From: Paenibacillus thalictri
GTDB lineage: Bacteria > Bacillota > Bacilli > Paenibacillales > NBRC-103111
Direction: 5' to 3'
Length of the DNA: 64,000 nucleotides
NCBI RefSeq assembly: GCF_004307995.1
Contig: NZ_SIRE01000028.1
Span: 62,001 to 126,000, forward strand
Position 1 is the first letter of the stretch. Each line of letters starts with the position of its first letter. Made by a program: the position numbers and the translations under genes. The notes below the pieces were generated by a model. The model did no database searches. It saw only the letters and a list, made by a program, of their open reading frames with translations, and had not been told where the DNA came from. Shown piece after piece: positions 47,815-56,998 of the stretch.

Positions 47815-48519
47815 ATGGACCAGCCGTTAAAGGTGCTAATCGTAGAAGATGATGAGTTATTAAGAAGCGGGCTTGAATTGATCATCTCGTCAGAGGCGGA
47901 TATGGAGGTTTGCGGAGCAGCACGAAACGGGCTTGAAGCTCTTCAATGCATAGAAGCCTCCAGCCCCGATATCGTATTAATGGATGTGCAGATGCCGGAA
48001 ATGAACGGACTTGCCTGTATCAGTGAAATTCGCAAGCGGGATACGGAACTGCCGATTCTGATTCTGACTACGTTTAACGAAGAGGAATATATTTTCCAGG
48101 GACTTGCCAATGGAGCTAATGGTTATGTCCTAAAAGGAATAGACTTCAACAAGCTGATCCAAGCGATTCGCGATACCGTTAACCGCCAGTTTATACTACC
48201 GGCCGAAGTTGCCGCTAAGGTTGCGCGATACGCTTCGACTAACAGCGATTTTATGAAAGACCAGCGATTAAAGCATTTTTTCGAAACGGGCACGGCATTT
48301 TCAAAGTCAGAGCAGCCTATCCTTGCTTTACTGCTCAAAAGATATTCAATCAGGGAGATCGCCGACACCTTGTTTCTTACAGAAGGCACAATCAAAAACA
48401 AGCTGTCGAACATCTACAACAAGCTGGGAGTTCAGAATCGCCAAGATGCAATTCGCAGTCTGGAGAACAGCATCCAGAATCAAGTCTATTCCTCGCAGGA
48501 AACAGGCAGGATGAAATAG
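47815..48519 (+). CDS. NarL/LuxR-type response regulator
   Basis: 234 residues, ATG preceded by GGGAG. A receiver domain (1-120) has Glu-Asp-Asp near residue 12, phospho-acceptor Asp in VLMDVQMP (about 56) and Lys in YVLKGI (about 106). A LuxR-type helix-turn-helix follows (about 165-225; IREIADTLFLTEGTIKNKLSNIYNKLG). The gene ends inside the kinase gene on the other strand (34-bp overlap of 3' ends). It is divergent from the dockerin/cohesin operon, so control of that operon is the simplest proposal. Confidence 0.92.
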   Translation: MDQPLKVLIVEDDELLRSGLELIISSEADMEVCGAARNGLEALQCIEASSPDIVLMDVQMPEMNGLACISEIRKRDTELPILILTTFNEEEYIFQGLANGANGYVLKGIDFNKLIQAIRDTVNRQFILPAEVAAKVARYASTNSDFMKDQRLKHFFETGTAFSKSEQPILALLLKRYSIREIADTLFLTEGTIKNKLSNIYNKLGVQNRQDAIRSLENSIQNQVYSSQETGRMK

Positions 48520-50537
48520 AACGCGCTTCCTGCCCCTCGTTCGCTTCTTGCTCCGACTTGGCCCTGGTGCTGCTCAACGATCTCCTGTACGATTGCGAGC
48601 CCTAACCCGCTGCCAGATTCATTGTTTTCCCGGTTTAGATAGAACCTGTTGAAAACTTGAGCCAGCTCGGCTTCCGTTAAGCCTTTCCCGTAATCTTCAA
48701 CTTCCACGACGAGCTCGTAACCGGATCCGCTTTGATCGCGCCTTACTATTCCTCTAAGGTTTATCGCGCGACCCATGCCTTTACTGAATTTCACCGCATT
48801 ATCCAGAAAGTTCTGAAGAACCTGGCGCATCCGATATTTATCAATCCGGACAAAAAACGACTTCGCCCCGATGCTCGATGTTTCTTTAATCAAACTCATG
48901 CCAACGCCAGTAATATCAGCTTCGAATTTGTCGTGCAGCTCATCGATCCATGAACGAACATCGACAATCTCGTATTTAAAATCCGCGCTCCTCGATTCCA
49001 GCTTCGACAATTCAAATAAATCGTCGACCAGACGTTTAACATAATCCGTTTTGTCCAACAACTGCCCCGTCATTTTATTGCTCCCGGCTGACAGCTTCCC
49101 CATGACCATTAATTGCAAATAGGTTTGGATTCCAATCAACGGCGTGCCCAAATCGTGAGCGATATTCGCCAGCATTTTGGTTCTCCGCTCATTGGCCTCT
49201 TGCAAACTTTTTGTCCGCTCCGCAACCTTTTGCTCCAACGACATATTCACCGCTCCAAGCTCCTCCAACAGCGCATCATTGCGGCGGGAAAGCAGTGCAT
49301 GCCGATGTGAAACAATAATCGCCTGAGCCATTATAAACGGAATGATGCTGTAGCTGAGCAGTTCCACCGTATCCGCCATTCGCAAATAATATAAGGTATC
49401 GTTAATTGTGGCGTAAACAATCAGTACCAAAGCAGTCAGATGAATAAGCGCACCTTCCCGTTTGCGCAAGTAGGCCTGAACCCCTACATACATAACAAAA
49501 TATAGCAATACGGCCGTTTTCAATAAGCTTTGAACCAGCATAGATTCCGTATAAATACGGGCAGGAGTCAGCAAAACAAACAAAAACAACCCGGCCAAGA
49601 GGATCAAGGCTATCCGCATCATCACCGCGTGGATTTCCCGTGGGTATAAACTTTTCATGAGCCATACCAATGTAATAAATCCGAAGAGTTCACTCATATA
49701 TTCAAGCTTGGTCAGCAATTCCCAACTCTCGATATGAAGCAGCACGGCAGATAAATAACCGTTGATGAATAAGGTGCGCATGGAGACGGCCAGTGAAACC
49801 AATCCGACGAATAACGCGGAAAACTCTTTTTTTCTCATGCCAAAAACAATCAGGTGGTATATGCCAATCATAAGAAAGCCGCCAATGACAAAGATATCGT
49901 AAAGCAGCTCTTTTAATATTCCCGGAATCAGAGCAACTGTATCTCCATAGACAATTTCCCGATTAATCCCTCCTTCGCGGAAAGAGTAATTGGACACCTG
50001 GATAATCAATTCCATCGTCTGCTTTTTGGGCTGAAAAAAAACTAGATTAATGTGAGATTTCGGCTGCTCCTCCTCCAGACTGCTGCCGACCGTACCCAGT
50101 CCCGGCATCTCTTCGCCGTCTATCCAAAGACGGTAGGCGCTGCCGATCGCACGCAAAAATAACGCCTTGTTCTTGCCCAGGTCGGATGCCGGCAGATGCA
50201 CAAGCAGACGATATGTGCCAAAGCCGTAACTGGAATTGTCCGATTCGTTCGATGAAAAGCCGTGCCAAGATGAAGGCACCATTATATAAGCGGCAGTTAA
50301 GTCTTTATGCCAAAAATCTTTGGGTTCCAGTCTATGGTTCCAATAAAATTCCCATTCTCCGCGCAATGTAACGATGGATTGCTCTGCCCCGGTATCGCGA
50401 ATGTCGAGAACGCCATGCTCGGGCTGATTTACTTCCGTTGCTAATACCGATCCTGGAGCCGTCGTTATTTTCAATGACACCAACGCGAAAACCGATACAA
50501 CTACAATTAGAACTGCCCATATCATTTGTTTCTTCAT
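48486..50537 (-). CDS. Sensor histidine kinase with jelly-roll sensor and 7TM-type region
   Basis: 683 residues. A first membrane helix is followed by an extracellular jelly-roll, carbohydrate-binding-like domain (about 35-200; LRGEWEFYWNHRLEP, MVPSSWHGF, YGFGTYRLLVHLP) and seven closely spaced hydrophobic helices (about 205-400), the layout of 7TMR-DISM receptors. Then a coiled coil, a HisKA domain (about 445-505; phospho-His in ANIAHDLGTPLIGI) and HATPase (NFLDNAVKFS, DYGKGL, GSGLGLAIV). It probably senses a cell-wall or carbohydrate ligand and phosphorylates the convergent NarL-type regulator. Confidence 0.92.
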   Translation of the reverse strand: MKKQMIWAVLIVVVSVFALVSLKITTAPGSVLATEVNQPEHGVLDIRDTGAEQSIVTLRGEWEFYWNHRLEPKDFWHKDLTAAYIMVPSSWHGFSSNESDNSSYGFGTYRLLVHLPASDLGKNKALFLRAIGSAYRLWIDGEEMPGLGTVGSSLEEEQPKSHINLVFFQPKKQTMELIIQVSNYSFREGGINREIVYGDTVALIPGILKELLYDIFVIGGFLMIGIYHLIVFGMRKKEFSALFVGLVSLAVSMRTLFINGYLSAVLLHIESWELLTKLEYMSELFGFITLVWLMKSLYPREIHAVMMRIALILLAGLFLFVLLTPARIYTESMLVQSLLKTAVLLYFVMYVGVQAYLRKREGALIHLTALVLIVYATINDTLYYLRMADTVELLSYSIIPFIMAQAIIVSHRHALLSRRNDALLEELGAVNMSLEQKVAERTKSLQEANERRTKMLANIAHDLGTPLIGIQTYLQLMVMGKLSAGSNKMTGQLLDKTDYVKRLVDDLFELSKLESRSADFKYEIVDVRSWIDELHDKFEADITGVGMSLIKETSSIGAKSFFVRIDKYRMRQVLQNFLDNAVKFSKGMGRAINLRGIVRRDQSGSGYELVVEVEDYGKGLTEAELAQVFNRFYLNRENNESGSGLGLAIVQEIVEQHQGQVGARSERGAGSAFYFILPVSCEE

Positions 50538-50785
50538 ATTCTACCGCCTTCAAATGCATAGGTTCCAAGCGATCGCTTCTCTGAATAAAACGCGAATAGT
50601 CCGCCCTCGCTTGCTCCTTCGGCGTTCTAACTTAATCGATCGCGCCGTTACCTGCGGTTTCCGTAAAAGACGGCGATTTCGGAGCCATTAAAACCGCATT
50701 CTGACGTCTATTTCGTTGTTCCATCGCCAAGCTGGCTATTTTCGTTGTTTCCTCATGCCCACATTTCGCTTTTTTACGTTTTGCA

Positions 50786-50841
50786 ATTGTAGAATATCAA
50801 CCCTAACCGCACAAAAACATTCAAAATTCGACACTTTTTTT
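50786..50841 (-). promoter_or_regulatory. Promoter of the 7TM kinase gene with shared upstream motif
   Basis: On the minus strand TTGTGC (50809-50814), a 17-bp spacer and TACAAT (50786-50791). Directly upstream lies the 29-bp motif (50813-50841) that recurs before the dockerin operon. The motif includes TGTCGAA, the Spo0A-box core, so Spo0A is an alternative to the local regulator. Confidence 0.55.
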
Positions 50842-50865
50842 AAAAAATATGCGATTTTGCACGTC

Positions 50866-50902
50866 AAAAAGAAGCCTGTCGCCCCTTAAGAGGCAAACAG
50901 GC
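50866..50902 (-). terminator. Terminator of the sulfatase operon
   Basis: Stem GCCTGT (50874-50879) with ACAGGC (50897-50902), extended by a GCCTC/GGGGC pairing, then a U-rich run on the minus strand. It lies about 70 nt after the stop at 50974. Confidence 0.82.
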
Positions 50903-50973
50903 CCTCGCAAATCCAATATCGCCCCAAGCGAAACGGCAGCGGCCCCAAGAGGAGCAACGGCGGCTCCCGTCGC

Positions 50974-52377
50974 TTACCCGGCACATGCCGCCATACGTTC
51001 TGCAATTCGCATCTTTAATGCTTCAATCGTGCTCGCCGCTTCGGCAGTCGGCTGCACCGCCAAATTGTTCAGCTCGTTCGGATCGCGCCGCACGTCGAAC
51101 AGCAGATACGCCTCCCCTTCGCGGTTCAGCGCGATTTTCCACTCGCTCGTCTGCAGCATCACTTCGCCGTTAATCTCCGAAAGCGCATCAGGACGATGAA
51201 GGGCATCGGGGTCCTTGATAACGGGGAGCAAGGAAAGCGCATTTTGTTTATGCGGCAATTCGTCACACCCTGCAAAGCCGGCCAAAGTCGGGCCCACGTC
51301 CATTAACTCGACCATTCCATTATAGATGGAACCGGCATCCCCCGATTTCAGCGTATCCGGCGTTCTCACGATCAGAGGAACTTGGACCGAGCTTTTTAGA
51401 AAATTCGACTTATAAATCAGTCCGTAATCGCCGTTCATCTCGCCATGGTCGGATGTAAACACAATCACCGTATGCTCCAACTCTCCGCGTTCGCTCAGAA
51501 CTTGGAGAACCTCGCCGATCTGATCATCGATCAAAGAAATATTGCCCGCATAATTAGCCCGCAGCTCGCCGATTTCCCGTTTGCTTAAAGCGGGCGAATA
51601 TTCAGGCTTGCCCATCAGTTCGTCAAGGTATCCTCTTGGCCGTTGATCACTTTGATAAGGTCTGGCGATCGCTTGCGGCATGCCGTCCGGATCATACATG
51701 CTTGCATAAGGCTCGGGAGCGTCCCATGGCTCATGAGGACCCCCAAAGCTCAGCATGCAGAACCACGGACGGCTGTCGCTGTACGCAGCCAGATACTCCT
51801 TAGCGCTCTGTGCGACGTACACATCGGCATACAGCTCCAACGGCAGCACGGAAGGTGTGGCGGTATAAGGCTTACCCGCATAGCGCTGTTCGTAATCGTT
51901 GATATAGTCCTGCCAGACGCCGCGTCTTTCCCATTCGTCCGTCATGTAGCTTTTGACGGCCACGCAAGCGCGGGGTCCTGCAATTTCATGAACATCTTCG
52001 TAACCGTAAGCATGCATCAGATATTCGCGGTCACGCAAATCGCCTTGATACCGGTGATGGTGGCTTTTGCCGAACAAGCTTGTTCTGTAGCCGGCAGTCC
52101 GGATCGCCTGCATCCAGGTCGCCGTATCTTGCGGCATATCATAACCGCGGATATTGTGCCAAATGCCGGTTTGATGAGGGTATAACCCGGTAGCAAGCGA
52201 CGTTCGCGCCGGGAGACAAAGCGGCGAGTTGCTGATGCAGCCGGTAAAGGTGATGCCTTCCGCTGCAAGCCGATCCAGGTTAGGCGTGCGGGTCCATTGG
52301 CCGACGCTTCCGATTCCGTCCCAGCGGAATTGGTCGGCCATAATAAACAAAATGTTCGGCTTCCGATTCGGTTTCAT
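50974..52377 (-). CDS. Sulfatase (Cys-type), cytoplasmic, copy 1
   Basis: 467 residues. It begins PNILFIMADQFRWD, the first metal-binding strand of the alkaline-phosphatase-like sulfatases, and has the formylglycine signature CLPARTSLATG (Cys at about 54). Later metal and catalytic motifs include FTSDHGEMNGDYG (about 303-315). There is no signal peptide, so it acts inside the cell. Its start codon overlaps the stop of the nucleotidase gene (ATGA). The Cys must be oxidised to formylglycine by a maturase not in this window. It should remove sulfate from an imported sugar or fragment. Confidence 0.92.
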   Translation of the reverse strand: MKPNRKPNILFIMADQFRWDGIGSVGQWTRTPNLDRLAAEGITFTGCISNSPLCLPARTSLATGLYPHQTGIWHNIRGYDMPQDTATWMQAIRTAGYRTSLFGKSHHHRYQGDLRDREYLMHAYGYEDVHEIAGPRACVAVKSYMTDEWERRGVWQDYINDYEQRYAGKPYTATPSVLPLELYADVYVAQSAKEYLAAYSDSRPWFCMLSFGGPHEPWDAPEPYASMYDPDGMPQAIARPYQSDQRPRGYLDELMGKPEYSPALSKREIGELRANYAGNISLIDDQIGEVLQVLSERGELEHTVIVFTSDHGEMNGDYGLIYKSNFLKSSVQVPLIVRTPDTLKSGDAGSIYNGMVELMDVGPTLAGFAGCDELPHKQNALSLLPVIKDPDALHRPDALSEINGEVMLQTSEWKIALNREGEAYLLFDVRRDPNELNNLAVQPTAEAASTIEALKMRIAERMAACAG

Positions 52378-53888
52378 ACGTTTCCGATGCCTTCCGGCAT
52401 CCCGATAATCCGTGTCCTGCCGTCCAGTACGGGTTCGATATGCCGCAGTTTCTTAATATGCTCGATCAGGAAATCCCGCTCCACGACCGATGTATTGTAG
52501 GCCCGCTTAGCTTTCGTGAACGCAGTGAAGCCGTCGCCGCCCGTAACCAGAAAGCTGCTCGCTCCGACGGTGTAGATTTTGTCCGGCTGAATCGGGTTCC
52601 CTTTAATCGTCGCTTCAATCACCCGCTGTCCGATCTCTCGCTCCATATCGATCACCATGCGGATTCCCGATTGCTGCAGCACCCCGGCAACAAGTGCGGC
52701 GCTTTGCTCCAAGATGCCAAGCAGATCGATCCCCGTAAATTCCATCACGTAGGTAGGCGATTGAAACGGGTTGACATTCATCACATCGCCGATCGTAATA
52801 TCGCCCTTCTCGATATCGGCGCGAACGCCCCCACCTTGGTAGAAGCTGCAATCGACCTGTGCAAGCAGTCTGACTGCATCGGTAATTATATTGCCAAGCG
52901 GCGCTTCCCCGAAATAATTGCGCGTCAAATGGTCCGAAGCGTGACCGATCACTTGGTTGACCAGCACCTTCGATTGCTCTTCCCAATAAGCCACTCTTTC
53001 GGCAATTTCCGGATCGGGCATGATGCGCTCAGAGAGAATGGGCTCCAGATGTCCCGTAAACTGCACGATTTTACCCGATCTGCCATCCAACTTCAGGTTC
53101 AAATAGCCGACAATCGTACCAAGCGCCCGCGTCGAAACGACAAGTGTCCCCGTTTGCTGCGCCACATAGGGCCGCACGATCGATTTGTGGCAATGCCCGG
53201 CGATAAGCACATCAATGCCTTTGACCTGATTCGCGATATATACGTCTTCTTCAAAGTCCCGCTCGACGACCACCTCGCGGTCTTCCGTCGCTTGTTCGGC
53301 CGGAATGCCTTGGTGCGCCAGCACGACGATCAGATCGACATGAGGACGCAGCAAATTGACGTATTCCTGAAGTACCGACTCCTGATTGCGGAATTCCAAC
53401 TCGCGGATTTGCTCAAGTGAAATCGTTTCGTAACCGGCCTTCTTGCCGTGGATGCCGATCACGCCGATGCTGACGTCGCCGGCTTCGATGATTTCATAAG
53501 GTTTAGCGAATAAAATGTTCGTGCCTTTATAGAAAATGTTGGCCGCAAGGAAAGGAAAGTTCGCTTCATATATTAATTTCTTAGCGTTGCGCCAGCCGTG
53601 GTCGAATTCATGGTTGCCGATCGCCACCGCATCGTATCCGATCCGGTTGAACAGATCGACCGGAGCCCGGCCTTCAGTCAGCATGCTAAGCGGCGAACCG
53701 GTGATAATATCGCCCGCATCCAGCAGCACCACATTTGGTTCGGATGCCCTGATCTTCTTAATATAGCTGGCCATATAAGCGGCGCCGCCCATCATCGGAC
53801 TGCCCTCGACCCATGTCGCCTTAACCGGCTGCTCCTGCGAGTGAAAATCGTTTGTATATAAAATCGTCACTTCTTTCGTTTGACTCAT
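52374..53888 (-). CDS. 5'-nucleotidase/cyclic phosphodiesterase family metallophosphatase
   Basis: 504 residues from the ATG at 53888, preceded by GGGAGG. Metallophosphatase motifs: TNDFHSQ (about 10), LDAGDIITGSP, GNHEFDHG, VVLAHQG and AGHCHK, all present; the C-terminal 5'-nucleotidase domain starts near NYFGEAPLGNIITD. UshA-like relatives are secreted, but no signal peptide is seen here. It sits between two sulfatase genes, overlapping the downstream one, so a sulfonucleotide or phosphorylated sugar sulfate is conceivable, though without direct support. Confidence 0.9.
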   Translation of the reverse strand: MSQTKEVTILYTNDFHSQEQPVKATWVEGSPMMGGAAYMASYIKKIRASEPNVVLLDAGDIITGSPLSMLTEGRAPVDLFNRIGYDAVAIGNHEFDHGWRNAKKLIYEANFPFLAANIFYKGTNILFAKPYEIIEAGDVSIGVIGIHGKKAGYETISLEQIRELEFRNQESVLQEYVNLLRPHVDLIVVLAHQGIPAEQATEDREVVVERDFEEDVYIANQVKGIDVLIAGHCHKSIVRPYVAQQTGTLVVSTRALGTIVGYLNLKLDGRSGKIVQFTGHLEPILSERIMPDPEIAERVAYWEEQSKVLVNQVIGHASDHLTRNYFGEAPLGNIITDAVRLLAQVDCSFYQGGGVRADIEKGDITIGDVMNVNPFQSPTYVMEFTGIDLLGILEQSAALVAGVLQQSGIRMVIDMEREIGQRVIEATIKGNPIQPDKIYTVGASSFLVTGGDGFTAFTKAKRAYNTSVVERDFLIEHIKKLRHIEPVLDGRTRIIGMPEGIGNV

Positions 53889-53905
53889 TCCTATGCGCCT
53901 CCCGC

Positions 53906-55351
53906 TCAAGATGTAGCTTGCGAATCCGTTCTCAATTTGTACAATCGGCCGTTTTGGTTAAACGTCCGGTGGTCGGTCAGGGCCGATCCAACCATCTGGC
54001 TCTGTCCTGTCCCGGTTACCGGCAGACGCGCTCCGTCCATGGCGGGATTCACGAAGTGCAGGAACCAGTCTTCCAGCCGGCGGTACAGCTCCGCAATGCG
54101 ATCCTGAACATCCGGATGGTCATATAAGTTGTTTCGCTCTTCAGGATCGGCTTTCATGTCATAGAACTCAAACGGGCCAAACGGAAAACGATGCACGTAT
54201 TTATATTCCGGCGTACGAATCATTCTTACCGGCCCGTATTCGTCATAAACGACAACATGCTGCCTGTCATCCGAAGAATCCCCCTGCAAAATATGAGAAA
54301 AGCTGCTGCCCGGCAGTTCAGAAGCAAGCGGGTGCGGAATGTTCAAATATTCTAGCAGCGTCGGCATAAAATCGTATTGGCTGAGCAGGGAGGAATCGAC
54401 GCGCCCTGCGGGAATCCGGCCCGGGTGGCTGAATATGGCCGGCACCTTCACGGAGTTGTCGTACATATTTTGCGGATATGTTCCGTTCCCTTTGCCCCAT
54501 ATTCCGTGATGGCCGCAGCTGAAGCCGTTGTCGCTCATAAAGCAGATCAATGTGTTGTCCCGCAGTCCAAGCTGTTCCAGCTTGCCAAGCAGGCTGCCGA
54601 CACCATCATCCATCGCCGTTACGGAGGCGAAATACCCTTTCAGATTCGCAACCGGATCCGTTCGTACCGTAGAAGGGTTCGTGAGCGGCAGAAACCACGG
54701 GTGCTCCGGCTCCTGCGGGCACGACTCAAATGCGCAATCCTCGTACATATCGACAAATTTCTGCGGATGTTCACCCACCCACAAATGATGCGGTGCGGTA
54801 TAATTTACGCTTAAGTAAAACGGCTGTTCGGTCTGCGACTGTTTCTCCAGAAACGACAAGGCGTCGGCGGTAATCAGGTCGGTCAAATATCCGGTTTCCC
54901 TGATCACCTCGCCATTGCGAACCATCGGCGGGTTCCAGTAATGCCCGGCATCGTACATGCAAACATACCAATGGGAGAAGCCCTTCTGCGGCGCATAATC
55001 GTTGCCTACTCCCCATTTGCCGGAAATGCCGCATGTATAGCCATGCTCCACAAGCAGCTCTGTATAGGCAGTACCGGTCAAATAAGTGAGGCGGGCATTA
55101 TCCGCATCGCGCAAGAAATCGTGGATCCCGTGCTGCGATGGGATTTGTCCGGTCAGCACGGAAGCCCGGGCCGGCGAGCATACCGGCGATGTGCAGAAAA
55201 ACTGGTCGAACCTCACGCCCTCAGCGGCAAGCCGGTCCAGATGCGGGGTGATGATTTCCTTGTTTCCGGCGCATCCGAGCGCCCACGGCCCCTGATCGTC
55301 AGTCATAATAAACAACACATTGGGTTTATCCTTGCTTTTGCTGGCCACCAT
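53906..55351 (-). CDS. Sulfatase (Cys-type), cytoplasmic, copy 2
   Basis: 481 residues, ATG with AAGGAG 8 nt before. It starts PNVLFIMTDDQG, has formylglycine signature CSPARASVLTG (Cys at about 57), FMSDNGFSCGHHG with later metal ligands, and the YKYVHRFP/DPEERNNLYD tail typical of the family. No signal peptide. Only about 25-30% alike copy 1 by eye, so the two probably remove sulfate at different positions of the same imported glycan. It follows the binding lipoprotein by 15 bp. Confidence 0.92.
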   Translation of the reverse strand: MVASKSKDKPNVLFIMTDDQGPWALGCAGNKEIITPHLDRLAAEGVRFDQFFCTSPVCSPARASVLTGQIPSQHGIHDFLRDADNARLTYLTGTAYTELLVEHGYTCGISGKWGVGNDYAPQKGFSHWYVCMYDAGHYWNPPMVRNGEVIRETGYLTDLITADALSFLEKQSQTEQPFYLSVNYTAPHHLWVGEHPQKFVDMYEDCAFESCPQEPEHPWFLPLTNPSTVRTDPVANLKGYFASVTAMDDGVGSLLGKLEQLGLRDNTLICFMSDNGFSCGHHGIWGKGNGTYPQNMYDNSVKVPAIFSHPGRIPAGRVDSSLLSQYDFMPTLLEYLNIPHPLASELPGSSFSHILQGDSSDDRQHVVVYDEYGPVRMIRTPEYKYVHRFPFGPFEFYDMKADPEERNNLYDHPDVQDRIAELYRRLEDWFLHFVNPAMDGARLPVTGTGQSQMVGSALTDHRTFNQNGRLYKLRTDSQATS

Positions 55352-55366
55352 CCATCACGCTCCTTT

Positions 55367-56959
55367 TTATTTCCCCTTGTATATGCCCATATCCTGAAGT
55401 TCCTTTGTGCGCGCTTCCTGCACCTTCTTATATTGATAACGGTCGTTTAACGTCTGGACATATTCGCCCCATTTGCTTAAATCCTCTTTGCCGTAGATGA
55501 ACTTAAGCGACATTTCCTTAACGTACGTATCGCCGTCATAAACAAAAGGAAGCGAGCTGTAATAATAGTTGACGATCCGGTTGTCCTTGCTTTTATCCTC
55601 ATCCAGCTTCCGGAACCATTGAAACTCCTCCGTCGTGGCTTGCAATTGAATCGGATCCAGATGATTCGGCTCTCCGCCCATCGTATAAGGAGTCAAGTAA
55701 TTGTTCTGATCGACCGCGAGCTGCGGCAGCACTTGCGTAATTTTTCCGTTAGTGGTCTTATGATCCGTGCCCTCCGCTCCGAAATCAAGGAATTGCCCAC
55801 CCTTGCCGCCATTGAATCCCTCTCTGTACATATAAGCAAGCAGCTGCACAACTTTGAGCGCTTTACCGGGCTCGCTTAACGCCGCTTTGGTGACAACCGT
55901 GCTGTATTGCGAAGAAGGCGAAGCCGAGTTGTTGCCGGAAAGACCGTTGGGTCCTTTGACCGGGGACACATACACCCAATTTGCTTTCGGGTCGGCTTTT
56001 TTAATGCTGTCCAGCCAAGGCCGGCCTGCAAAAAAGTTTTGGTGAGGATTAAACATGAGCGCAGCGCCGATTTGCCCCTGCACCATTTTTTGCTGAAACA
56101 GCGAGGTGTTGATGTTGGCAATGTCCGGGTCCAGCACCTTGGCCGCATAAAGCTTGTTCATATATTGCAAATATTGCTTGTATTCGTCCGAAATCGGGCC
56201 GAAGTGCAGTTTGCCCTGGGCATCGATCCAATCGTCCGGAATCCCTTCTTTTGAACCGCCGAATTGCGGCAAACCAAATGCGTTGGTTAAAGCGCTGAAC
56301 GTGACAAAATTGATTTCCCCGCTTAAGCCAAACGTATCCTGTTTTCCGTTGCCATCCGGGTCGCCAAACGTAAATGCTTTTAACACTTCGAACAATTCGT
56401 CCGTTGTGGTTGGCATTTTCAATCCCAGCCGGTCCAGCCAGTCTTTGCGGATAACAAGAGCATTAAAAGGACCCGTTTGGTTAAGGTAAGGAACACCGTA
56501 TATTTTGTTGTCTACCGAAGCAAACTTCCAATTTGCCTCGCTCATCCGGTTTTTCAGCTCAGGAACCTGCTTCAGCAAATCGTCGATCGGGATGACCGTG
56601 CCGGATTTGGCAAACCTCACCAGATCGGCTCTTTGCAACATGACAAGGTCGGGCAAATCCCCGGACGCCACACGTGTATTAAATTGCTTCAGCCAATTTT
56701 CGTAGTTGCCTACACCGACATCCACCTTGAGATTAATATTCAAATCCTTCTTAATCATTGCGTCCAGCGGATTGTCTTGGGGTGGCTGGAAGGGACGGAT
56801 CGAAAATCGTTCGGACCGGATGTTGTATATTTTATTCTCATCGGGCTTAGCGTCAGATTTGGCCGTGTCCTTGGACACCCCCGTCCCTCCGCTGCAAGCG
56901 GCGGTAAGCAGCAGCACGGCAGATACCCCCGGAATGACGGCTTTTTTCAGAAATCGCAT
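55367..56959 (-). CDS. Carbohydrate-binding lipoprotein (LipO-like)
   Basis: 530 residues, AAAGGGG before the ATG. Lipoprotein signal LLLTAAC gives the lipidated Cys at about residue 22. It is an extracellular solute-binding domain with the DPDGNGKQDT loop, as in the protein at 12785. It serves the two permeases encoded just upstream and feeds the sulfatases encoded downstream. Confidence 0.93.
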   Translation of the reverse strand: MRFLKKAVIPGVSAVLLLTAACSGGTGVSKDTAKSDAKPDENKIYNIRSERFSIRPFQPPQDNPLDAMIKKDLNINLKVDVGVGNYENWLKQFNTRVASGDLPDLVMLQRADLVRFAKSGTVIPIDDLLKQVPELKNRMSEANWKFASVDNKIYGVPYLNQTGPFNALVIRKDWLDRLGLKMPTTTDELFEVLKAFTFGDPDGNGKQDTFGLSGEINFVTFSALTNAFGLPQFGGSKEGIPDDWIDAQGKLHFGPISDEYKQYLQYMNKLYAAKVLDPDIANINTSLFQQKMVQGQIGAALMFNPHQNFFAGRPWLDSIKKADPKANWVYVSPVKGPNGLSGNNSASPSSQYSTVVTKAALSEPGKALKVVQLLAYMYREGFNGGKGGQFLDFGAEGTDHKTTNGKITQVLPQLAVDQNNYLTPYTMGGEPNHLDPIQLQATTEEFQWFRKLDEDKSKDNRIVNYYYSSLPFVYDGDTYVKEMSLKFIYGKEDLSKWGEYVQTLNDRYQYKKVQEARTKELQDMGIYKGK

Positions 56960-56998
56960 CGATCTATCCCCTTTATCTATTCATTTTTGGCGCTTTTG

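Larger units (their letters stand above)
50538..50973. other. Intergenic region upstream of the 7TM kinase
   Basis: About 435 bp. From the kinase outwards: a ~250-bp leader with no clear feature, the promoter and shared motif at 50786-50841, a T-rich stretch, and the terminator of the sulfatase operon at 50866-50902. Confidence 0.5.
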
